Assembly (NCBI GenBank): GCA_964510055.1
Contig: CAZDZY010000023.1
Span: 1 to 35,892, forward strand
Length of the DNA: 35,892 bases
Direction of reading: 5' to 3'
Source of the DNA: DTFZ01 sp964510055
GTDB lineage: Bacteria > Bacillota > Clostridia > Christensenellales > SZUA-584
Shown here: in pieces, positions 7,214 to 15,525 of the stretch
Layout of the letters: every line of letters starts with the position of its first letter
How positions within the stretch are numbered: position 1 is the first letter of the stretch
Made by a program: the position numbers and the translations under genes
Notes under the pieces: generated by a model
Told to the model about the DNA's origin: nothing
The model's database searches: none
The model's input: only the letters and a program-made list of their open reading frames with translations

Positions 7214-8830
7214 ATGTTTAAGGTCTTTCTCGTCGAAGATGAGATCGTGGTACGCGAAGGTATACGTAATAATATCAATTGGGAGCAGTATGGCTTCCAT
7301 TTTGCCGGCGACGCTTCAGACGGTGAACTTGCACTGCCGCTGATCCGCCAGATACAACCCGACCTTCTTATTACCGATATTAAAATGCCGTTTATGGACG
7401 GACTTGCGCTGATAGAACTCATACGCAAGGAAATACCAAAGACAAAAATAGTGATCATCAGCGGGTACGACGATTTTTCCTATGCGCAGCAGGCTATTAG
7501 TATGGGAGTAGAACAGTATCTTTTAAAACCGATCGCAAAAGAAAAAATGGTGGAGATACTGATAGAACTGCAAAAGAAAATGGAAGCCGAAAAGCAGCAG
7601 CACGAATACCTCGCAAGATTCCAGCAGGAAGCCCAGGAATACGAGACATTTTCACGCAGAAGATTTTTTGAAAAAATAGTTACCGGCGGTTTGAGCGTAT
7701 TGGAAATATCCGAAACTGCGAATACTATGGGCATCGATTTAAACGCACCTTCATACAATATTGTGCTTTTTTCACTGAACAGCGCCGGATACGACGGAAG
7801 CGCGCCGGAAAGTTATACGGACGCGCTCGCAACGGTGCAGGACAATGTCACGCAGTTTATTGTCAACCACCCGGAGCTGATCTTATTCCGGTGGAATGTC
7901 ACTACTTACGCTGTTTTGATAAAGGGTGTACAGGACGACATAGAGGAGCGGACCGGCAATTGCGTTGAAAACATAAGGAGCCGCTGCGTAATGGCCGGGC
8001 GCGATATCGACTGGTATATCGCCGGCGGCACGCCGGTAACGCGCCTGGGCGCAATTCCGGCTTGCTTCGCGGAAGCGAGCCGCGTTTTGTCGTATCGTTA
8101 TCTTTGCCCGGAAGAGCATGTCCTTTCCGAAGCGAGTATCAGCGATTTCCGGAAAAAAAACTTTTCAAAATACGGTGCGGATAATAAGGATATCTGCCAG
8201 GAACGCATCCGCAGTTTTCTAAACAGCGGAGCGGTGGAAGAGATCGGCAGCTTTTTAGATCAACTGTTTCAAAGCGCAGCTGAGGAATCAATTTCAGAAC
8301 CTTTGTTTTGCAGGTATCTGACTATGACGGTCTATTTTGCGGCAGTAGAGTATCTGGAATCTATAGGCTGCCGCGCGGAGACTTTTTGGCCGCAGGAGCT
8401 CAGGCCGAACGACAATGTATCGACTCCGGAGGAAGCCCGACAGTACGCTCACCGAGTATTAGGGCAGGCTATCGAACTTCGCGACAGCGAGAGTAAAAAG
8501 CAGCAACGCGATCTGCTAATACAGGCGATAGGGTTCATAGACGAACATTATCCTGACGAGACTATTTCCCTCGACAAGGTGGCAAGAGAAGTCAACATCA
8601 GCCCGAACTACTTTTCGGCCATGTTCAGCCAGGAAGTCGGGCAGACTTTCGTTGAATATCTCACCAATAAACGTATAAACGAGGCTAAACGCATTCTTCG
8701 CAGTTCGGACAAGCGTTCCAGCGAGATCGCGTTTACCGTCGGGTATAAAGACCCGCATTATTTCAGTTTCGTATTCAGAAAAGTTGCGGGCTGCACGCCC
8801 AGTGATTATCGCAAAGGTAACAAACAGTGA
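7214..8830 (+). CDS. YesN-type response regulator with AraC DNA-binding domain
   Basis: 538 residues. The N-terminal receiver domain (about 1-120) has acidic residues at 9-10, phosphoacceptor Asp55 in LLITDIKMPFMDG and Lys105 in YLLKPIAKEK. A long middle region follows, and the last 100 residues form an AraC double helix-turn-helix with VAREVNISPNYFSAMFSQ and EIAFTVGYKDPHYFSFVFRK. I chose ATG 7214 because AAAGGAAAG lies upstream at good spacing; an earlier in-frame ATG at 7154 adds 20 unlike residues and sits above the likely transcript start. The stop overlaps the kinase GTG start by four bases (GTGA). It probably activates the sugar transporter genes at 11633 when phosphorylated by the neighbouring kinase. 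Confidence 0.92.
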   Translation: MFKVFLVEDEIVVREGIRNNINWEQYGFHFAGDASDGELALPLIRQIQPDLLITDIKMPFMDGLALIELIRKEIPKTKIVIISGYDDFSYAQQAISMGVEQYLLKPIAKEKMVEILIELQKKMEAEKQQHEYLARFQQEAQEYETFSRRRFFEKIVTGGLSVLEISETANTMGIDLNAPSYNIVLFSLNSAGYDGSAPESYTDALATVQDNVTQFIVNHPELILFRWNVTTYAVLIKGVQDDIEERTGNCVENIRSRCVMAGRDIDWYIAGGTPVTRLGAIPACFAEASRVLSYRYLCPEEHVLSEASISDFRKKNFSKYGADNKDICQERIRSFLNSGAVEEIGSFLDQLFQSAAEESISEPLFCRYLTMTVYFAAVEYLESIGCRAETFWPQELRPNDNVSTPEEARQYAHRVLGQAIELRDSESKKQQRDLLIQAIGFIDEHYPDETISLDKVAREVNISPNYFSAMFSQEVGQTFVEYLTNKRINEAKRILRSSDKRSSEIAFTVGYKDPHYFSFVFRKVAGCTPSDYRKGNKQ

Positions 8831-10297
8831 GCTATATTTTCATGCGCAAAGAGAAAACAAAAAAGGCCATGCAGAGCAGCCTCTGGAAGATGATACTGAT
8901 AGTCGCACTCCCGCTGATGATCGTAATCGTTGTGATCGCGTCAATCGGGATAGGTTATGCGCTGCAGTATCGCGCGATACTGAACAACGTCACGATAGCT
9001 TCGAATTTCAACTTTAAGACGTATTCTTCGAATCTCGATCAAAATTTCAAAGATAATGTTGATAACAAAATGTACTATTTTGTAATAGAAAGCCAGTCTT
9101 CGGAAGGTCATCTGCCTTTAAAGGAGGTGGAATCCGCAGAGGCTATCGCACGAAAACTCAAGGATACGACGACGCAAAAGGATAGCCTCAGCTCCGTCAA
9201 CAGCGTACTGAACCTGTGCAAGAAACTAAAGGATTATATGCAGCAGATCGCGGAAACGACGGAATACGATTCCCGAATGGACCAGCTGACTAAAAATATC
9301 TATGGCACGACGGAAATGATTCAGGTGTACATGTTCAACTACCTTTATTACGAGGCGGCGCACCTGAACGCTCTGCAATCGGGCATGATCACAAGCATGA
9401 TAGTTTTTATGGCGGTAGTAGTAGCTCTGTCGCTGGCTCTGTTATACTTGCTATTATCAAATTCGAGAAAGCTGAGCCGGAAGATAGTCAATCCTATCGA
9501 CGAGATATGCGAACGTCTTGAGGCTATAGGCAAAGGCAGCCTGCTTGTTTGTGAGCCTATTCAGGCCGACGTTGAAGAAGTGCAGATACTTTCGGACGGC
9601 ATTGAGAATATGGTAGGGCGGTTAAAACAGCAGATAGACAAGAACGCAGAGCAGGAAAAACAGCGCAGGCGCACCGAATTGGCGCTGCTGCAGGCGCAGA
9701 TAAATCCGCATTTTCTATACAATACTCTGGATACTATAATCTGGCTTATCGAGTCGGGGGAAATAAACGCGGCGGTCACGATGGTCGGCAGCCTGTCGAA
9801 TTATTTCCGCTTTTCATTAAGCCGCGGGCAGAACGTGATAACGCTTGCGGAGGAGGAGCAGCACATCCGCAGCTATCTTGAGATACAACAGATGCGCTAC
9901 CGGGATCTTATGGAATACGAGATCGATATTCCGGATGAACTTAAAAGTTTTATATTGCCGAAGCTCACATTGCAGCCGCTGGTGGAAAACGCCCTGTATC
10001 ACGGCATAAAGATAAGCCGCCGCAAAGGTTTGATCCGGGTTACCGGCAAGGCGGAAGGAAAGAGTCTTACTTTGGAGTTATCGGACGATGGATCGGGCAT
10101 GACGAAGGTACGTCTTGAGGAAGTGCGTGCGTCGCTGAAGGAAGGCGGGCGCGAAGGTTTCGGGCTCAGGACGGTGAACCAGAGGATCCAGATACTGTTC
10201 GGGGGGGAATATGGCTGTGGAAAGCAAACCGGATGCCGGCACAAAAATCACCGTAACGATACCTATGAAGACAATAGACAAGGAGATGGGGACATGA
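8827..10297 (+). CDS. YesM-type sensor histidine kinase with a frameshift near the 3' end
   Basis: Membrane sensor kinase partner of the upstream regulator. GTG 8827 has AAAGG upstream. Residues 21-44 and about 189-210 are membrane segments enclosing an outer sensor region of about 145 residues. HAMP follows, then the His_kinase domain QINPHFLYNTLD (His295), then the ATPase domain with N box LQPLVENALYHGI and G boxes LSDDGSGM and GREGFGLRTVNQ. After LFGGEYG (residue about 463) the frame is lost. The next frame supplies the expected VESKPDAG and TKITVTIP and stops at TGA 10295-10297, overlapping the next ATG as ATGA. Comparison with the family pattern YGLxVES suggests five bases are missing near 10213-10217. 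As it stands, the kinase frame runs on into the lipoprotein gene. Confidence 0.85.
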
Positions 10298-11289
10298 AAA
10301 GAAGAATGACAATGCTTGCGGTGTGCTTTGCGCTACTGCTATGCGGTTGTGTAAATGAAACACTGCCTGAGCCGTATGTTTCCGAAAACGACCTGATATT
10401 GGTCGGGTTTTCGCAGGTCGGCGCGGAATCGGAGTGGCGCGTAGCCAACACCAAGAGCATGAAAGAAGCGCTGAGCGAAGAAAACGGATATGAGCTTTTA
10501 TTTGACGACGGCAGAAACGAGCAGGAAAACCAGATAAAGGCGATCCGCACCTTTATACAGCAGGAGGTCAAATACATCGTTTTCTCGCCACGAGTCGAAA
10601 CCGGCTGGGATACTGTTTTACTGGAAGCTAAAGAAGCCGGTATACCGGTGATCGTTATAGACCGCTACATAAAAACGGAGGACGATGGCCTTTATACGGC
10701 TTTTGTAGGCTCCGATTTCTTCAAAGAAGGCGAAAAGGCTGTAGGATGGCTGGAAGATTTGTTGGAGGAACAGGGGAGAAAGGGTGACACCATTAATATA
10801 GTCCATATACAGGGCACTATAGGTTCTTCCGCGCAGATCGGCCGCACTGATTCGCTTATGCAGGCTATTGGACGGCATTTAAACTGGAAGCTGGTTGACC
10901 AGGTAGACGGAGATTTCACAAAAGCAAAGGCCAAAGAAGTAATGACCGATATTTTAAAGCAGACAAAAGATATTGACGTAGTTTACTGCGAGAATGACGG
11001 CGAGGCGTTTGGAGCAATCGAGGCAATGGAAGCTGCAGGATTGAACTGCAGCGCCGATGACGGCGTTATCGTTATTTCCTTCGACGCGTCGAGGCTTGGG
11101 CTCCAATATTGCTTGTCGGGTAAAATTGCGTTGAATGTGGAATGCAACCCTTTGCAGGGACCTTATGTTGATGAGATAATAAAAAAGTTGAAAAACAAGG
11201 AGACGGTCGAGCATGAAAAATATATCGATGAGGCGGTGTTCGACTACCGTACCATCACACAGGAAATGATTGACCACAGAGGATACTAA
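10294..11289 (+). CDS. YtfQ-like sugar-binding lipoprotein, likely sensor subunit
   Basis: 331 residues. Signal peptide MKRRMTMLAVCFALLLCGC ends in a lipobox with Cys19 (Cys at -2 is unusual). The mature part is a type I periplasmic-binding fold: ILVGFSQVGAESEWR, then ENQIKAIRTFIQQ, VIDRYI, HIQGTIGSSAQIGR and YCENDGEAFGAIEAME, closely following the plan of E. coli YtfQ (galactofuranose/arabinofuranose binding). The start has its own SD AAGGAG at 10280-10285, and ATG overlaps the intended kinase stop by four bases. Placement behind a YesM kinase, apart from the transporter genes, suggests it presents sugar to the kinase, as XylFII does for LytS in Clostridium beijerinckii. In the present sequence it is in frame with the upstream kinase. 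Confidence 0.85.
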   Translation: MKRRMTMLAVCFALLLCGCVNETLPEPYVSENDLILVGFSQVGAESEWRVANTKSMKEALSEENGYELLFDDGRNEQENQIKAIRTFIQQEVKYIVFSPRVETGWDTVLLEAKEAGIPVIVIDRYIKTEDDGLYTAFVGSDFFKEGEKAVGWLEDLLEEQGRKGDTINIVHIQGTIGSSAQIGRTDSLMQAIGRHLNWKLVDQVDGDFTKAKAKEVMTDILKQTKDIDVVYCENDGEAFGAIEAMEAAGLNCSADDGVIVISFDASRLGLQYCLSGKIALNVECNPLQGPYVDEIIKKLKNKETVEHEKYIDEAVFDYRTITQEMIDHRGY

Positions 11290-11331
11290 GGGCAACCGTT
11301 TTCGTCTCGCTGAATAATTTTAATTCATACC

Positions 11332-11356
11332 AAAGGCCCTGATTTACAGGGCCTTT
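11332..11356 (+). terminator. Terminator of the sensing operon
   Basis: A perfect 10-bp stem, AAAGGCCCTG (11332-11341) with CAGGGCCTTT (11347-11356), and a 5-base ATTTA loop. The 3' arm ends in TTT. It separates the sensor genes from the transporter genes. Confidence 0.8.
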
Positions 11357-11364
11357 CATATAAC

Positions 11365-11403
11365 AGAATCTAATTATTACGTTAAAAGAATCTAATTATC
11401 ACG
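11365..11403. repeat. Two 17-base direct repeats 22 bases apart, candidate regulator site
   Basis: AGAATCTAATTATTACG at 11365-11381 recurs with one mismatch (T to C) at 11387-11403. The offset of 22 bases is about two helix turns, the spacing expected for tandem binding by an AraC-domain dimer. It lies in the 343-base gap between the sensor and transporter operons, about 150 bases before the -35. Assignment to the YesN regulator is inference. Confidence 0.55.
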
Positions 11404-11550
11404 AAAACCCGCATTATGGCGGCAGTCGTTTTTTTACTGAGGCAGGCTAAATAATTATGGACAGTAAAGAATTCTTTAAGGTTAAAAATTTACGTTTGTT
11501 CGCTATCTAATCAGGTTTGTTGGAACTCTTACGCGATTCTTCCATTAATA
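11404..11550. other. Remainder of the 11290-11632 intergenic region
   Basis: No gene seen. It holds a 14-base perfect palindrome TAAAGAATTCTTTA at 11465-11478 and a weak 4-bp CCGC/GCGG hairpin followed by a run of seven T around 11410-11437. Both could be regulatory; neither is convincing alone. Confidence 0.35.
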
Positions 11551-11580
11551 TTGTTTTTTACATTTTAATTATGATATAAG
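11551..11580 (+). promoter_or_regulatory. Promoter for the sugar transporter operon
   Basis: TTGTTT at 11551-11556, an 18-base spacer and TATAAG at 11575-11580, about 50 bases before ATG 11633. The weak -35 would suit an activator. Confidence 0.5.
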
Positions 11581-11632
11581 AAAATCACACAATGTGTATC
11601 TCAAATAAATTAAATTGAAAGGAAAACCAAGT

Positions 11633-12667
11633 ATGAAAAAACTCATTTTTGTTGTGTTGGCTGTCGTATTAGCTTTTGGGTTGGTAGCATGTACCGCAGC
11701 GACGCCGCCGGTAACTTCGGCGCCATCGGCTGAAGCGCCATCCGCCGAGGCACCGTCGGCTGAGGCACCGTCGGCTGCAGCTCCCGAGCTGATTAAGGTA
11801 GGTATCATCAACAACCCGCCGGCCGAATCCGGATATCGCGCGGCGAATGTGGCAGACATGGAAAAAGTCTTCACGGAAGCGAACGGATACAAGGCTTCGA
11901 CCTTCTACAGCATTAAAAACGATGAGCAGTTGAATGCGGCTTCACAGTTTATTACTGACGGAGTTGACTATCTTCTCATTTCGGCAGCTGCTACAGACGG
12001 TTGGGATTCTGTTCTTGCCGATGCTAAAAACGCCGGAGTAAAGGTATTCCTCTTCGACCGCATGATCAACACCGACGTAAGCAATTATGAATCCGCTGTT
12101 GTTTCCGACATGGCAAAAGAAGGCGAAACAGCTGTGGCGTGGCTTAAGGCTCAGAATCTTGCTGAGTATAATGTCATCCACATTCAGGGCGTAATGGGCA
12201 GCGATGCTCAGCTTGGCCGTACTGGCGCGTTGGATAAGGAGTTTGCAGCCGGAACCATGAATATGGTTGTACAGCAGACCGCTAGTTGGGATGAAAAGAC
12301 TGCAAAGGAAATTGTGGAAGCAGCGATAAATGCAAAAAAGAAATTCAACGTTATCTATGCTGAAAATGACGGAATGGCCAAGGGAGCCGTTGCAGCGCTT
12401 GATGCAGCCGGCATAACCCACGGCGTTGGCAAGGATGTAGTTGTAATGGGCTTCGACTGCAACAAGTGGGCGCTCAGGGAACTGCTTGCAGGCAACTGGA
12501 ACTATGACGGACAGTGCAGCCCCTTCCAGGCCGCTGTTATCGACGGGATGATAAAGGATCTTGAAGCCGGCAAGACGGTAGAAAAGAAGGTTATTTCTGA
12601 AGAGAAAGGTTTCGATGCAACGACCATTACACAGGCGGACATCGATACATACGGTCTCGGCGAATAA
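11633..12667 (+). CDS. YtfQ-like sugar ABC transporter substrate-binding lipoprotein
   Basis: 344 residues. Signal peptide with lipobox LVAC (Cys about 21), then a low-complexity linker with four APSAE-type units, then a type I periplasmic-binding domain: IKVGIINNPPAESGYR, FITDGVDYLLISAAA, FDRMINTD, HIQGVMGSDAQLGR, YAENDGMAKGAVAALD. It belongs to the same group as the protein at 10294 but heads the transporter genes, so it is the import subunit. ATG 11633 has GAAAGGA upstream. Ile codons here are mostly ATT and ATC (3 ATA of 19 by my count), unlike the isomerase gene downstream, which suggests high expression or a different origin. The ligand is probably arabinose or another pentose, judged from araA. 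Confidence 0.9.
   Translation: MKKLIFVVLAVVLAFGLVACTAATPPVTSAPSAEAPSAEAPSAEAPSAAAPELIKVGIINNPPAESGYRAANVADMEKVFTEANGYKASTFYSIKNDEQLNAASQFITDGVDYLLISAAATDGWDSVLADAKNAGVKVFLFDRMINTDVSNYESAVVSDMAKEGETAVAWLKAQNLAEYNVIHIQGVMGSDAQLGRTGALDKEFAAGTMNMVVQQTASWDEKTAKEIVEAAINAKKKFNVIYAENDGMAKGAVAALDAAGITHGVGKDVVVMGFDCNKWALRELLAGNWNYDGQCSPFQAAVIDGMIKDLEAGKTVEKKVISEEKGFDATTITQADIDTYGLGE
11720..11779 (+). repeat. Four 15-bp units coding the APSAE linker
   Basis: Four 15-base units (starting 11720, 11735, 11750, 11765) encode APSAE three times and APSAA once. They form the flexible tether between the lipidated Cys and the binding domain. Copy number could vary by slippage. Confidence 0.85.
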
Positions 12668-12711
12668 CAAACTAACTTCCTTCATTTAATAACTGGGAGT
12701 TCGGTCAAAGT

Positions 12712-12763
12712 AGTGCGGTGCGGAGTATGCGGATATGTTCCGCATACACGCACCGCCACTTTT
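12712..12763 (+). promoter_or_regulatory. Large hairpin between binding-protein and ATPase genes
   Basis: Nested perfect arms: GTATGCGGA (12725-12733) with TCCGCATAC (12739-12747), CGGTGCG (12716-12722) with CGCACCG (12749-12755), and AGTG (12712-12715) with CACT (12757-12760), then four T. About 20 paired bases. It lies 45 bases after the lipoprotein stop. A partial terminator or mRNA-stabilising structure that keeps binding-protein mRNA in excess over ATPase and permeases is the likely role. Confidence 0.7.
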
Positions 12764-12796
12764 ACGATACTTAGAGCTTTTAAAGGATGGTTATCT

Positions 12797-14320
12797 ATGC
12801 AAAACGACGTCGTTTTATCCATGCGGAACATATACAAAACATTCCCGGGAGTACGAGCCCTGCAAAACGTGGATTTCACTCTGCGTAAAGGCGAGATTCA
12901 TGCTTTGATGGGCGAGAATGGAGCCGGCAAGTCAACGCTTGTCAAAGTTTTAACAGGCGTTTACCCGAAAGATTCAGGGCAGATCAACATTGCGGGAATT
13001 AACAGAGAAATTAATGTTAAATCGCCTCAGGAAGCTCAGAATTTAGGCATCAGCACGGTCTATCAGGAGATAACACTTTGCCCTAACCTTACGGTTGCCG
13101 AAAACATGTTTATCGGGCGGGGCAAATATCGTCTCGTTAACTGGCGTTCTATAGAAAAGAAGACGACAAAGATACTTGATAAACTCAATATACCGGCAAG
13201 AGCAACTCAGCAGCTTGCCGATTGTTCGCTGGCTGTACAGCAAATGGTCGCCATTGCCCGCGCAGTTGATATGGACTGCAAAGTACTTATACTTGATGAG
13301 CCGACCTCATCGCTGGACGAACACGAGGTTGCAAAGCTATTCTCCCTTATGCGCGAACTTAAGTCCCACGGCGTCGGCATCATTTTTATAACTCATTTTC
13401 TGGAACAGGCATATGAGATATGCGACCGCATAACTGTGCTCAGAAACGGCGAACTGGTTGGAGAATTTGAGGTGGAGAATCTTCCGCGGATAGCGCTTGT
13501 AACAAAGATGATGGGCAAAGAGATTGAAAATCTATCGAACCTTAATATCGACAAAGACGAATCAAAGTATAAAGGTGAAATACCGATAATAGAAGCCCGG
13601 AACCTGTCAAGCGGTGCTTCTAACGTTGCGCCCTTTGACCTGAAAATGTACAAGGGTGAAGTTGTCGGCTTCAGCGGCCTTTTAGGTTCCGGCCGAAGCG
13701 AGCTCGTAAGAACTATATTCGGCGCCGACAAGGCTACAAAAGGGCAATTATTTATAAAAGGCAAAAATGTACGGATAAAGAAGCCAAAAGACGCCATGAA
13801 ACATGGCATGGCATATCTGCCGGAAGACAGAAAAGTCGATGGCATATTCCCGGACCTTTCAGTGAGGGAAAATATAATTTTCGCACTTCAGGCAAAACGC
13901 GGAATGTTCAAACGTATGGCGCGAAAGGAAATGGAGAGATATGCCGACGAGTACATCAAATTGCTAGATATCAAAACCGCAAGCAGCGAAACGCCGATGG
14001 GGAGCCTTTCTGGCGGCAATCAGCAAAAGGCCATACTGGCGCGCTGGCTTCTTACGAATCCCGAATTTATGATATTGGATGAACCTACCCGCGGAATAGA
14101 TGTCGGTACAAAGACAGAAATCCAAAAACTGATACTGAAGCTTGCAGGTGAAGGCAGGAGCGTGGCGTTCATTTCTTCAGAGATGGATGAAATGCTTAGA
14201 ACATGTTCGAGAATGGTGGTCATGCGCGACCGCTGCAAAGTAGGAGAACTGACACAGGACCAGCTTAATCATAGTACTATAATGCGTACAATAGCGGGAG
14301 GTGAGGGGAACGATGCGTAA
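12797..14320 (+). CDS. Sugar ABC transporter ATP-binding protein with two cassettes
   Basis: 507 residues, the usual size for the RbsA/XylG/YtfR (CUT2) group. The first cassette has Walker A GENGAGKST, signature region DCSLAVQQMVAIARA and Walker B LILDEPTSSLD. The second has the degenerate LLGSGRSE loop where Walker A would be, then SLSGGNQQKAILARWL and FMILDEPTRGIDVG. Loss of the second Walker A is normal for this group. I chose ATG 12797 (AAAGGA at 12782-12787). An earlier start at 12713 would place the large hairpin inside the gene and add 28 unlike residues. It energises the two permeases that follow. Confidence 0.93.
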   Translation: MQNDVVLSMRNIYKTFPGVRALQNVDFTLRKGEIHALMGENGAGKSTLVKVLTGVYPKDSGQINIAGINREINVKSPQEAQNLGISTVYQEITLCPNLTVAENMFIGRGKYRLVNWRSIEKKTTKILDKLNIPARATQQLADCSLAVQQMVAIARAVDMDCKVLILDEPTSSLDEHEVAKLFSLMRELKSHGVGIIFITHFLEQAYEICDRITVLRNGELVGEFEVENLPRIALVTKMMGKEIENLSNLNIDKDESKYKGEIPIIEARNLSSGASNVAPFDLKMYKGEVVGFSGLLGSGRSELVRTIFGADKATKGQLFIKGKNVRIKKPKDAMKHGMAYLPEDRKVDGIFPDLSVRENIIFALQAKRGMFKRMARKEMERYADEYIKLLDIKTASSETPMGSLSGGNQQKAILARWLLTNPEFMILDEPTRGIDVGTKTEIQKLILKLAGEGRSVAFISSEMDEMLRTCSRMVVMRDRCKVGELTQDQLNHSTIMRTIAGGEGNDA

Positions 14321-15521
14321 TACAGATAAGCCGTTTATTGTAAGGCTGATCAACTCGACTGGCAATATAATCGTTAAGTTTGCTGTTCTAATTGCAAAAG
14401 GTTTAAAAAGATTTGCGAAGTCTCAACTGGTAATCCCGGTGTCTGCGCTTGCTGTGCTGCTTGTTTTTAATTTGATCAGGTGCATTATAATAAACGATTT
14501 CTCATTTTTCGGAATAGACCCTGTAATTAACAATGATGGGATCACCGTTCTTCAGGGGAATATAATCGATATTTTAAATAACGCATCTGAGCTTGCTATC
14601 ATTGCGATCGGCATGACGCTGGTAACAGCGGCATCGAAAGGACAGGATATCAGTGTCGGTGCGGTTGCGGCAATAGCGGGAAGCGTTTTTGTAAGCGTCT
14701 TAAAAAGCAGCGATCAAATAACGATACCGGTCGTTCTTGCCGCCTTTTTTGCATGCTGTGTTGTTGCAATCATTTGCGGCGCATTCAACGGCACCTTGGT
14801 TGCCGTGTTCAGGATCCAGCCGATGGTTGCAACATTGATTCTGTTCTCTGCCGGACGCTCTATAGCGTATTGGATAAACGGAGGAGCAAGCATTGTTGTT
14901 GAAAGCCCGCTGGTAAAGTATATTGGAAATTCTATTGGAATTTCTATTTCGGGCACCACCATACCTACAATACCCACACCCATTATCATCGTAGTAATAT
15001 TCGTGTTGCTGGTTGGGCTTGTCTTCAGGTTCACGAATCTTAGATTATATACACAAGCGGTCGGGATCAACGAAAGGTCGGCGCGATTGAATGGGATAAG
15101 CGCTGTCTGGATAAAACTATTATCTTTTATGATACTGGGCGTTTGTGTTGCCGTTGCAGCCACGATCTCAGTCAGCAGAATGCAAATTATTCAACATGAA
15201 TCCATTCTTCTGGGTATCGAAATGGACGCAATTCTGGCAGTCGCTATCGGGAGTAATGCACTGGGCGGCGGAAAATTCAGCTTAGCCAGCTCAGTGATAG
15301 GGGCCTACGCGATTCAGACGTTGACGAGCACGCTTCTTACAATAGAAGTACCTTCTGAGGCGATAAGAGCCTGTAAGGCACTTGTTGTTATAGCCATCGT
15401 TGTAATAAGTTCGCCAGTTACAAAAACATCTGTGTTTAAGCTGCGCGATATTACAAAAACATCTGTGTTTAAGCTGCGCAATAAGCTGTTTAAAAAACCG
15501 ACAAAAATAACGGAGAAATAA
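14313..15521 (+). CDS. Sugar ABC transporter permease (YtfT-like, CUT2)
   Basis: 402 residues, multi-pass membrane protein of the BPD_transp_2 type. It shows GMTLVTAASKGQDISVGAV and a helix pattern as in YtfT/RbsC. It overlaps the ATPase stop by eight bases; ATG 14313 has GGAGGTG at 14297-14303, better placed than the GTG at 14301. An N-terminal extension of about 50 residues precedes the first strong membrane helix. The C-terminal tail contains a tandem duplication of 11 codons (15418-15483) giving TKTSVFKLR twice, after the last membrane helix, so it should extend only a basic cytoplasmic tail. Confidence 0.9.
   Translation: MRNTDKPFIVRLINSTGNIIVKFAVLIAKGLKRFAKSQLVIPVSALAVLLVFNLIRCIIINDFSFFGIDPVINNDGITVLQGNIIDILNNASELAIIAIGMTLVTAASKGQDISVGAVAAIAGSVFVSVLKSSDQITIPVVLAAFFACCVVAIICGAFNGTLVAVFRIQPMVATLILFSAGRSIAYWINGGASIVVESPLVKYIGNSIGISISGTTIPTIPTPIIIVVIFVLLVGLVFRFTNLRLYTQAVGINERSARLNGISAVWIKLLSFMILGVCVAVAATISVSRMQIIQHESILLGIEMDAILAVAIGSNALGGGKFSLASSVIGAYAIQTLTSTLLTIEVPSEAIRACKALVVIAIVVISSPVTKTSVFKLRDITKTSVFKLRNKLFKKPTKITEK
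15418..15483 (+). repeat. 33-bp tandem duplication in the permease 3' end
   Basis: Copy 1 is 15418-15450 and copy 2 is 15451-15483. They differ at one base (G to A near the end of the unit). The unit is 11 codons and keeps the frame. Near-identity at third positions shows a recent event. Confidence 0.93.
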
Positions 15522-15525
15522 TATT

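Noticed and set aside
12713..12796. N-terminal extension of the sugar ATPase
   Set aside because: The extra 28 codons are just the hairpin sequence; the SD and homology start at 12797.
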